From a virus, in the IMG/VR virus record IMGVR_UViG_3300042543_000852, positions 1 to 37,086 of that record: a stretch of DNA of 37,086 nucleotides; one strand, 5' to 3'. Position numbers and translations under genes: made by a program. The notes beneath the pieces are model-generated. The model was not told where the DNA came from. It worked only from the letters and a program-made list of their open reading frames with translations, and made no database searches. Each line of letters starts with the position of its first letter. Position 1 is the first letter of the stretch. This document shows positions 31,901-37,086 of the stretch, piece after piece.

Positions 31901-32705
31901 CTACCGCTCCGACGATGGCGGTGCCAACTATGCTCTGATGCAATCCTTAACCGCGCAGGCAACGATTGGTGCCGCCTTAACCATTCTACCTGCTGGCACG
32001 GCCTACACATGGGATGTCACGGGCAGCGTTGATGTATTGCTCACCTTTGGCGAGCTGCAGAGCGTGACCGAGATTGCGGTGCTGAATGGTGCGAATGTCT
32101 GCGTCATTGGCGATGAGGTGCTGCAATTTCAAACGGCAACTCTCATCGGCGACAACCAGTACCGTCTATCGCGGCTTCTGCGCGGCAGGCTTGGCACGGA
32201 ATGGGCTATTGCTGGCCATGTAGCAGGTGAGCGTTTTATTCTGCTCACCAACGCCCTGGCGCGAGAGCTGGTGGCATCATCAGGATGGAGCATCAGCAAA
32301 AAGTACAAACCTGTTACCATCGGCTCCACGCTAGGGGCGACAACTGCGCAGGATTTTACCTATGCCGCCCGTGCGCTGAAACCCTATGCGCCAGTGCATA
32401 TCGTAGGCAGCCGAAATGTGGCTAGCGATCTGACCATCGGCTGGAAGCGTCGCACACGGATCGGTGGGGATTGGCGGGACGCGGTGGACATTCCGCTTTC
32501 CGAGGAGTCGGAACGCTACGAGGTGGAAATCATGCAGGGTGTAACGCTCAAACGCACGATTACTGGTCTGACTTCGCCCATAACCATCTACACCGCCGCG
32601 CAGCAGGTGACCGATTTCGGATCGGCGCAAAGCAGTGTCAGCGTGAAAGTCTATCAGCTTTCAGCAGCAGTCGGGCGTGGCAATGCAGGCATAGCCATCA
32701 TCTAA
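28974..32705 (+). CDS. GTA TIM-barrel tail-tip host-interaction protein (megatron)
   Basis: 1243 residues, the longest gene. N-terminal hydrophobic Ala/Gly segment at about 1-40 (SIVLAAAASSAATSLGAG), then a Gly- and Thr-rich low-complexity stretch near 100-118. A GTA TIM-barrel domain follows at about 280-680, with acidic motifs MIGSELVGL (near 437) and VWFSELGFPSVDG (near 596) of a glycoside-hydrolase-like fold. A phage-tail_3-type domain lies at about 690-880 and beta-rich modules run to the end. It forms the tail tip that contacts the receptor and probably acts on surface glycans. The start ATG lies within the peptidase gene. Confidence 0.95.
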   Translation: MASIVLAAAASSAATSLGAGTFFAAVAGGAGGFLGGFVDRAIFGGGKTRINQEGSRLTDLMVQFSTYGKAIPIIYGNSRIAGNVIWSRPIKESVTTTTQSSGGGKGGGGGGSVETTTTTYSYSVSMAIAICEGPITEVVRVWADSKPLDLTQGSYSLYLGNETQLPDTFISSFHPAGQTPAYRGMAYVVIKDFPLADYGNRIPNFTFEVRRTLKKPFDLEDKIKVISLIPGAGEYVYDTVVQEKTFGQQDVAGNFVQGGKITKLNLNNLSNKADSLVALDNLKATLPNVEYVSVILNWFADSVDPAVCIIKPGVEFDSQGARVAPDDWVVAGFTRNTGHPILEFPDGSPTYGGTPTDKSIVRLCQELKARGYKVLFYPMLQVDTITPQSKPWRGRITPTTATDANNFFTRSNGYNAFINHYANLNVGGVLLKNTIDSFMIGSELVGLTTYMSSPGVFPAVTQLKSLAASVKSAVGAGVKVMYGGDWSEYHSSNGWYHLDPLWSDSNIDVVAIDCYFPLTPDLPQTQIDYQAVYDGWTQDEGWDYYYADSVNRTGLTSYGGSATYAWKNIKHWWNSTHTNPNATVTAWTPKMKPVWFSELGFPSVDGCANQPNVFVDPDSVESFYPRGSRARVDFLAQRTALDASIDYLNAENALEANFIPRKFIWTWDARPFPFWPDLLGVWSDGGNWKTGHWIQGKLGLSNLGQIVADLLKRVGYDSTMYDVTRLTDIVSGYIINNRQTVRGCLEQLAAAYFFDCVESDGLLKFIKRGKVSNVTVDFTELVAQDDSNDTLAITRTQELELPRQVDVIYLNRTADYQAGTQSSQRQTVKAVDYVTVNLPIVLSDQEAKVVADVTLYNAWVGRVQFQLTVPPKYALLEPTDVITITKDGAAYLMRVTASKLVRNGVQELAAVAEDVSSYDFYNPAGSGAPAIQPPTTVSATRLDLLDLPAFPTDAVTDAYLRYGVVGLGGEWTGSAVYRSDDGGANYALMQSLTAQATIGAALTILPAGTAYTWDVTGSVDVLLTFGELQSVTEIAVLNGANVCVIGDEVLQFQTATLIGDNQYRLSRLLRGRLGTEWAIAGHVAGERFILLTNALARELVASSGWSISKKYKPVTIGSTLGATTAQDFTYAARALKPYAPVHIVGSRNVASDLTIGWKRRTRIGGDWRDAVDIPLSEESERYEVEIMQGVTLKRTITGLTSPITIYTAAQQVTDFGSAQSSVSVKVYQLSAAVGRGNAGIAII

Positions 32706-32735
32706 AACTTAACAATTTAACCAGGGGACCATCCG

Positions 32736-33449
32736 ATGCCCAACAACACCGGACGATTACTGCTGCCTTATATTCTGCAATCGCAAAGCCAGAAGGAAGT
32801 GACACATAATGATGCACTCAATATTCTCGACGTGCTGATTCAGGCGGTCGTGCAGGATGTGGGTTTGAACACGCCACCTGGCAGCCCCACAGTCGGACAA
32901 TGCTGGGTGGTGGGTTCTTCGCCCACAGGCGCATGGGCAGGAAAAGCCAGCCAGATTGCTCAAGCGGTGGATGGTGGTGGCTGGTTTTTTGTTGCCCCAT
33001 TCAAGCGGCTGAAGCTCTGGAATGAAACCACCGACGAATATGTGATGTTCGATGGCACAAACTGGGTGCCACAAGGTTTGCTGCTCAAAGAAACCGGTGA
33101 ATATCTGCGTGTGGAACATAAAACCGAGGATGTGACGGTCAACACGGGCGCATTCAAGGATACCACGATTCAGATTCCCGACCGCGCTATTGTGCTGGCG
33201 GTCAACGTGCGCGTGATTACAGCAATCACAGGCGCGACATCCTTTGGCATTGGGGTGGTTGGCGATACCACGCGATACGGCAACCTGATCGGCATTGCGC
33301 TTGATTCCACCAATATCGGTATCACCAGCCCTCTGGCGTACTACGCCAACACGGCCATTCGCTTGACTGCCAACGGTGGAAACTTCACGGGCGGCGTGAT
33401 CCGCACCACGATGCAATATCTCAAACCACGCGGCCCATGGACATGGTAA
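32736..33449 (+). CDS. DUF2793 tail-associated protein
   Basis: 237 residues. N-terminal DUF2793 pattern: LPYILQSQSQKEVTHNDALNI, LDVLIQAVV, SPTVGQCWVVGSSPTGAW, GGWFFVAPFKRLKLWNETT. The C-terminal half is a beta domain (ATSFGIGVVGDTTRYGN). DUF2793 proteins are found just after the megatron in alphaproteobacterial phages and are taken as tail fibre or receptor-binding parts. AGGGGA lies upstream of the ATG. Confidence 0.9.
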   Translation: MPNNTGRLLLPYILQSQSQKEVTHNDALNILDVLIQAVVQDVGLNTPPGSPTVGQCWVVGSSPTGAWAGKASQIAQAVDGGGWFFVAPFKRLKLWNETTDEYVMFDGTNWVPQGLLLKETGEYLRVEHKTEDVTVNTGAFKDTTIQIPDRAIVLAVNVRVITAITGATSFGIGVVGDTTRYGNLIGIALDSTNIGITSPLAYYANTAIRLTANGGNFTGGVIRTTMQYLKPRGPWTW

Positions 33450-33453
33450 TTTT

Positions 33454-33807
33454 ATGACCACACACCCAGCCAAGCATAATTTCTATGTGTATCGCGGCGC
33501 GACGTTCAGCGAGCAGATCGAATGGAAGGACGAAAGCGGCACGCCTGTGAACCTGACCGGCTTCACCGCCCGGCTGCACATGCGCGAAACGCTCGAAGCG
33601 GCTGATCCGTTCCTGACACTCACCACGGAAAACGGCGGCATCACCCTCGGCGGGGTGGCGGGAACCATCCAGCTACTGGCCAGTGCCACACAAACCACAA
33701 CCATTACCGCCATCAGCGGCGTGTATGACCTTGAGCTTGTCTCAGGCGCGAACGTCACTCGCTTGCTGGAAGGGCTGGTGATCATCAGCCCGGAGGTAAC
33801 GCGATGA
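33454..33807 (+). CDS. Ig-like phage baseplate/fibre-region protein
   Basis: 117 residues. The beta-strand pattern (KHNFYVYRGATFSEQIEWKD, then VNLTGFTARLHMR, GVAGTIQLLAS and SGVYDLELVSGANVTRLLEG) looks like an immunoglobulin-like sandwich of the kind seen in small baseplate or upper-fibre proteins. No ribosome site is obvious. It overlaps the following fibre gene by four bases (ATGA), so the two are coupled. Structural role inferred. Confidence 0.7.
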   Translation: MTTHPAKHNFYVYRGATFSEQIEWKDESGTPVNLTGFTARLHMRETLEAADPFLTLTTENGGITLGGVAGTIQLLASATQTTTITAISGVYDLELVSGANVTRLLEGLVIISPEVTR

Positions 33808-34460
33808 CGGAAGTAGTCACCATTAACGAAGTGATCCATATCGTCAAAGTCACCGAGCCGAAAGTGCAAGTGGTGACGGTTGGAACGCAGGGACCACACG
33901 GCACCGGCGGAGATATTGACCACGCCAGCCTGAACGGGCTGGAGGCCGATGATCATCCCCAATACCACACCGATGCGCGTGGCGATGTGCGCTATTACAC
34001 CAAGGTGCAGGTGGATGCCGAGCTGGCTGGCAAAGCAAACGCAGCACACGGGCATAGCGTGGCGGATGTCGCAGGGCTTCAGGCGGCACTGGATGCAAAG
34101 GCAAGTACCAGCCACGGACACACGATTGCCGATGTCGCAGGGCTACAAACCGCGCTCGATACCAAGGCAGATCAATCGGCCATGCCAAACACGGCGCTGG
34201 CGCAGGTGGACTTTGGCCACGCATCCGGTGGGGAAAGCAACTTCGCCCGTGCATCGGTGTCTGCTGCATGGGTGGCAAGCGGGTCAGTGATCCTCTGCGC
34301 GGTGGCGTCAGGATCAGCGGATCATGATCCCGAAGATGGGGCGCTCGAAGGCATTACGGCCACGGCCTGCAATCTGGTGGAAGGTTCTGGTTTCGACGTG
34401 ATTGCCCATGCGCCGGGTGGCAGCTGGGGACGGTACAACATCAACATAATGGGGTTATAG
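33804..34460 (+). CDS. Tail fibre protein with short collagen-like/HGH repeats
   Basis: 218 residues. N-terminal attachment part, then GTQGPHGTGGDIDHASLNG and EADDHPQYHTDARGDVRYY, a motif set common in phage fibres. Two tandem 22-residue units follow: HGHSVADVAGLQAALDAKA and HGHTIADVAGLQTALDTKA, which would trimerise into a helical shaft. The C-terminal 90 residues are a beta-rich tip (SVILCAVASGSADHDPEDGA). Probably the receptor-binding side fibre. It ends one base before the next structural gene. Confidence 0.8.
   Translation: MTEVVTINEVIHIVKVTEPKVQVVTVGTQGPHGTGGDIDHASLNGLEADDHPQYHTDARGDVRYYTKVQVDAELAGKANAAHGHSVADVAGLQAALDAKASTSHGHTIADVAGLQTALDTKADQSAMPNTALAQVDFGHASGGESNFARASVSAAWVASGSVILCAVASGSADHDPEDGALEGITATACNLVEGSGFDVIAHAPGGSWGRYNINIMGL
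34054..34185 (+). repeat. Two imperfect tandem units in the tail fibre gene
   Basis: About two 66-base units coding HGHSVADVAGLQAALDAKA and HGHTIADVAGLQTALDTKA. The core GATGTCGCAGGGCT is identical in both. Such units can expand or contract by slippage and alter fibre length. Confidence 0.6.
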
Positions 34461-34461
34461 C

Positions 34462-35889
34462 ATGAGCATCATTCTCAAATCGGGTGATTCTGCCGATCTT
34501 GCATCGGTGGACGCCAATAAACGTCTGAAGATCAACCTGCCGATGGAGCTGGTGGATGCTGGCTACTCGGTGCTTGCCGGGGAATCTCACGATGGGCAAA
34601 GCGGCGAGCCGCGACTGGTTCGTGCCGCACGGGTTTCAACCGATGGCCGCCTGCGCGTGGGCGTGGATAATATCTACTGGGCGGATACCTTCAATCACAC
34701 GGTGGTGGATGGCAGTGCCTATCAATTTGTCAGCGTGACGGCCACCATCGCCATGACAGGCGGCTTTCTGGTGCTAAATGCTGGTAACTCGGTCGCATCG
34801 GCAGCGGTAGCACGGGCGCAAACCTTCCGAACTTTCCCACTGCATCCGGCAGGATCACTGGAAGTTGCCTTCAGGCAGCGCTTTGCCAATAATCCCATCG
34901 CCAACAATGTCTGCGAGTTCGGTGTTGGTTTTGCCGCAACGACTGCCACGCCAACGGATGGGGTATATTTCAAACTCAACACCGCTGGCGTGCTGGTGGG
35001 CGTGATGAATATCAACGGCACGGAAACAACCACCGCGCCGATGCCTTCGCCCGTGGCCGGACAAGTGAGCCACTACCGCATCGTGATTGATCAGGATCGG
35101 ATCGAGTTCTTTATCGACGGGGTATTAGAAGGCGTGATCCTGTCACCAAATACTGCCGCCGCCGTATCGCTGTCACGCTGGCAGCCGCTGCTCATGCGCT
35201 GCTACAATGCCGCCGCAACCGGCACCGCTCAGCGCATGGAAGTGGCCGATGTATCGGTGATTGCCCGTGATCTGGCACTAAACCGCCTCTGGCCTACGGC
35301 AATGGCTGGCGCAGAGTGTGGCAGCTACAACAACCCACGCGGCGCAGCGGTGGCGCAGTCTGCCAACTATGCCAACAGCGCAGCGCCGGTATCCGCCACG
35401 CTTTCCAATACGGCGGCGGGCTACACCACGCTGGGCGGCCAGTTTCAGTTTGCAGCCGTGGCCGGTGCGGAAACCGATTACGCGCTCTTTGCCTTTCAGG
35501 TTCCAGTAGCGGCAGCCGGTGGCGGCAACCGCAATCTGGTGATCCGTGGGGTGCGGATTGAAACTTTCAATATGGGCGCGGCTTCTGCCACCACACCCAC
35601 GCTTTTACAATGGGCATTGGGCATTGGCTCCACCGCCGTGTCGCTTGCCACAGCGGATTCCAACACCGCAGGCACACGCTCGCCGCGCCGGGTGCCGCTG
35701 GGTATCCAGTCCATGCCGGTGGGAACGCCGATTGGTGGCGCATTAACACCCATCGACGTGAACCTTGATGCACCGCTCTATGTGGCGGCAGGCACTTTTG
35801 CCCATGTCATCCTTCGCATACCGGTGGCAACCGCCACCGCATCCCAGATCATCCGTGGGTTGGTGATGATCAACGGCTATTTTGAGTAA
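34462..35889 (+). CDS. Large tail-fibre-region structural protein with LamG-like domain
   Basis: 475 residues. The N-terminal part has SIILKSGDSADLASVDANKRLKI, a common phage baseplate/fibre lead. A concanavalin/LamG-like beta sandwich follows at about 75-265 (WADTFNHTVVDGSAYQF, CEFGVGFAATTATPTDGVYFKL, DQDRIEFFIDGVLEGVIL). The C-terminal half (about 280-475) is a second, Ala-rich beta region ending RGLVMINGYFE. Likely a surface-exposed adhesin or fibre tip that binds sugars. Last gene of the structural operon, before the terminator at 35938-35961. Confidence 0.75.
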   Translation: MSIILKSGDSADLASVDANKRLKINLPMELVDAGYSVLAGESHDGQSGEPRLVRAARVSTDGRLRVGVDNIYWADTFNHTVVDGSAYQFVSVTATIAMTGGFLVLNAGNSVASAAVARAQTFRTFPLHPAGSLEVAFRQRFANNPIANNVCEFGVGFAATTATPTDGVYFKLNTAGVLVGVMNINGTETTTAPMPSPVAGQVSHYRIVIDQDRIEFFIDGVLEGVILSPNTAAAVSLSRWQPLLMRCYNAAATGTAQRMEVADVSVIARDLALNRLWPTAMAGAECGSYNNPRGAAVAQSANYANSAAPVSATLSNTAAGYTTLGGQFQFAAVAGAETDYALFAFQVPVAAAGGGNRNLVIRGVRIETFNMGAASATTPTLLQWALGIGSTAVSLATADSNTAGTRSPRRVPLGIQSMPVGTPIGGALTPIDVNLDAPLYVAAGTFAHVILRIPVATATASQIIRGLVMINGYFE

Positions 35890-35937
35890 AAACTTCTCAA
35901 AATACCCCCAAGACACCCACAAATCCCAAAATGAAAC

Positions 35938-35961
35938 ACCGCCCTTTGAGGCGGTTTTTTT
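35938..35961 (+). terminator. Intrinsic terminator of the structural operon
   Basis: ACCGCC (35938-35943), loop CTTTGA, GGCGGT (35950-35955), then a run of seven T through 35961. It ends the tail operon 48 bases after the last stop codon and lies just before the lysis genes, which may rely on read-through or a weak local promoter. Confidence 0.88.
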
Positions 35962-35984
35962 ATTCCCAAACCTAAGGAGGAACC

Positions 35985-36212
35985 ATGTCACCAAGCGACG
36001 ATATTGATGTGCGCTCACAGCTGGCTGTGATGAATGCGCAGATCCAAACACTCACCAAAACGGTTGATGTGTTGGCAGAGGAAGTGAAGTCGCTCACCGC
36101 GCTGGCCAACCAGGGCAAGGGCAGCCTGCGCACGCTGTTGATCGTTGGCGGCTTATGGACGGGTTTAGTGGCCTTTCTCAGTTTCGCCGCTGGCAATCTT
36201 TCTTGGAAATAA
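35985..36212 (+). CDS. Small single-span membrane protein of the lysis module
   Basis: 75 residues with an excellent AAGGAGG site before the ATG. The N-terminal 45 residues are a likely coiled coil (VRSQLAVMNAQIQTLTKTVDVL). One transmembrane segment follows at about 52-70 (LLIVGGLWTGLVAFLSFAAG). The topology and position before the holin suggest a holin-associated or XhlA-like protein. Function inferred. Confidence 0.75.
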   Translation: MSPSDDIDVRSQLAVMNAQIQTLTKTVDVLAEEVKSLTALANQGKGSLRTLLIVGGLWTGLVAFLSFAAGNLSWK

Positions 36213-36223
36213 TGGAGGTTCTT

Positions 36224-36649
36224 ATGATTACGCTACTTGGTTCACTGCTTGGCTTCCTATCGGCAGCCTTTCCTGATTTCTTAAAACTGTTCCGCGACGC
36301 GCAGGATCGCAAGCACGAGCTTAAAATCCTTGAAATGCAGATGGAGCAGCAAAAACTCGGTGCTTCCCAACGGTTGGAAGAAATCCAAGTGAACGCCGAT
36401 ATTGCCGAATCCCAAGCCCTTTATCGGACGTACAACACAGGCATTCGCTGGGTGGACGCACTCAACGGCACCGTGCGCCCCGTCATCGCTTACAGCTTCT
36501 TCATTCTCTATGCGCTGGTGAAGGTGATGCAGTTTTCGGCAGATCTTCCGTGGTTGCTATGGACGGCTGAAGACCAGGCGATTTTCGCAGGCATCATCAG
36601 CTTTTATTTCGGCCAACGCGCTATGGCTAAAGTTCGGGGTGGGAAATGA
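36224..36649 (+). CDS. GTA-type three-TM holin
   Basis: 141 residues from ATG 36224, where GGAGG lies five bases upstream (an ATG at 36212 is less well placed). Hydrophobic segments lie at about 1-17 (MITLLGSLLGFLSAAFP), 85-105 (VIAYSFFILYALVKVMQF) and 115-132 (IFAGIISFYFGQ). Between the first two is a charged coiled coil (RDAQDRKHELKILEMQMEQQ). This is the GTA_holin_3TM pattern. It should open the inner membrane to release lysozyme. It overlaps the lysozyme gene by four bases. Confidence 0.9.
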   Translation: MITLLGSLLGFLSAAFPDFLKLFRDAQDRKHELKILEMQMEQQKLGASQRLEEIQVNADIAESQALYRTYNTGIRWVDALNGTVRPVIAYSFFILYALVKVMQFSADLPWLLWTAEDQAIFAGIISFYFGQRAMAKVRGGK

Positions 36650-37086
36650 GACACGTCACACAAGAAGGCCTGAGCCTGATTAAGCGCTTCGAAGGCTTTT
36701 CTCCGACGATCTATGTGGATGCGGCAGGCCTGCCCACGATTGGCTACGGGCATTTGCTGCGTCCGAATGAAGCGGAGATGTTTCGGCGCGGTATCAGCCA
36801 CGAGGCTGCTATCGCGTTATTGAACAAGGATGTGGAAGCCGCCGAGCGTTCGGTGCTGCGCCTGATCACCGTGCCACTCACCAACGGCCAGTTCGATGCG
36901 CTGGTGTCATTCACGTTCAATCTGGGCGGTGGGGCGCTCCAACGCTCCACCCTCCGCCGCAAAGTAAACCGCGAAGAACATGATGACGTGCCAGCCGAAT
37001 TTCTACGCTGGGTCTGGGCTGGCAGGAAGAAGCTGCGCGGGCTGGTAAAGCGGAGACAGGCAGAGACCAAGCATTACGCATCATAG
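36646..37086 (+). CDS. Phage lysozyme (GH24 endolysin)
   Basis: 146 residues. T4-type muramidase with the exact E-8-D-5-T catalytic spacing: E16, D25 and T31 in FEGF, YVDAAGLPT and GYGH. Later motifs QFDALVSFTFNLGG and the closing LRGLVKRRQAE are also family marks. It has no signal peptide or SAR anchor, so release depends on the holin encoded just upstream (ATGA overlap). The stop codon is the last base of the window. Confidence 0.96.
   Translation: MRHVTQEGLSLIKRFEGFSPTIYVDAAGLPTIGYGHLLRPNEAEMFRRGISHEAAIALLNKDVEAAERSVLRLITVPLTNGQFDALVSFTFNLGGGALQRSTLRRKVNREEHDDVPAEFLRWVWAGRKKLRGLVKRRQAETKHYAS

Larger units (their letters stand above)
1..37086. mobile_element. Lambda-like prophage, integrase to lysozyme
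   Basis: The whole window reads as one temperate siphovirus-type prophage. Integrase, excisionase-like gene and CI/Cro switch are at the left. Early genes, methylases, terminase, head, tail, fibre, holin and lysozyme follow in lambda-like order to the right. The window is cut at the integrase stop codon and at the lysozyme stop codon, so attL and attR are not visible. All structural genes look intact, with no frameshifts except the probable programmed one in the tail chaperone. A five-gene copper cassette on the opposite strand interrupts the rightward genes and looks like accessory cargo. Confidence 0.95.

Noticed and set aside
1-37086. CRISPR array, tRNA or rRNA genes, IS elements
   Set aside because: No spaced direct repeats, cloverleaf with CCA/TTC-loop pattern, or transposase reading frame was seen.

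Overview
The window is an almost complete lambda-like (siphovirus-type) prophage. It begins at the stop codon of a leftward tyrosine integrase and ends at the stop codon of a rightward lysozyme. The host is most probably an alphaproteobacterium. The reasons are the gene families: a DUF3489 protein, DUF6456-like and DUF6900-like proteins, DUF6441, DUF2460, DUF2163/BR0599, an NlpC/P60 tail peptidase, a GTA TIM-barrel tail protein, DUF2793 and a GTA-type 3TM holin. These are the usual parts of alphaproteobacterial prophages and gene transfer agents. I cannot name the genus. The att sites lie outside the window, and I saw no tRNA, rRNA, IS element or CRISPR array.

Layout. (1) 1-2255: leftward operon of a small membrane protein, an XRE regulator, an excisionase-like protein and integrase. 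(2) 2400-3360: lysogeny switch with a leftward CI-like repressor and a rightward Cro-like protein, with back-to-back promoters and repeated operator-like motifs between them. (3) 3357-5022: early rightward genes (TSCPD-like, DUF1376, DUF6456-like), closed by a perfect 14-bp hairpin. (4) 5067-8893: a leftward copper-resistance cassette of copL-like, copA, copB, a cupredoxin-CusF fusion and a cysteine-rich lipoprotein. It is bounded by terminator-type structures and is the most unusual cargo of the element. (5) 8971-9183: a rightward promoter with a perfect palindrome in its spacer, followed by a compactly folded RNA with two terminators and alternative pairings. (6) 9243-13844: two orphan DNA methyltransferases on + alternate with two leftward operons of small proteins, and those two operons share a duplicated promoter/leader block. 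(7) 14025-24728: packaging, head and neck/tail genes in lambda order (terS, terL, gpW, portal, S49 protease/scaffold, D, E, connectors, tail tube, G/T chaperones). (8) 24673-35889: tape measure, GTA-type distal tail genes and host-recognition proteins. (9) 35985-37086: lysis module.

How the parts work together. CI and Cro set lysis or lysogeny. The leftward operon handles integration and excision. Methylases probably protect the phage DNA. The long rightward block packages DNA, builds the virion and lyses the cell. The copper cassette is expressed against the phage direction from its own probable promoter, so it can work in the lysogen. Its CopA oxidase, CopB outer-membrane protein, cupredoxin-CusF carrier and metallothionein-like lipoprotein would all protect the envelope from copper. 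The prophage is therefore a plausible vehicle for moving copper tolerance between hosts.

All functional calls are by eye from translated motifs, gene order and signals. No database search was run.
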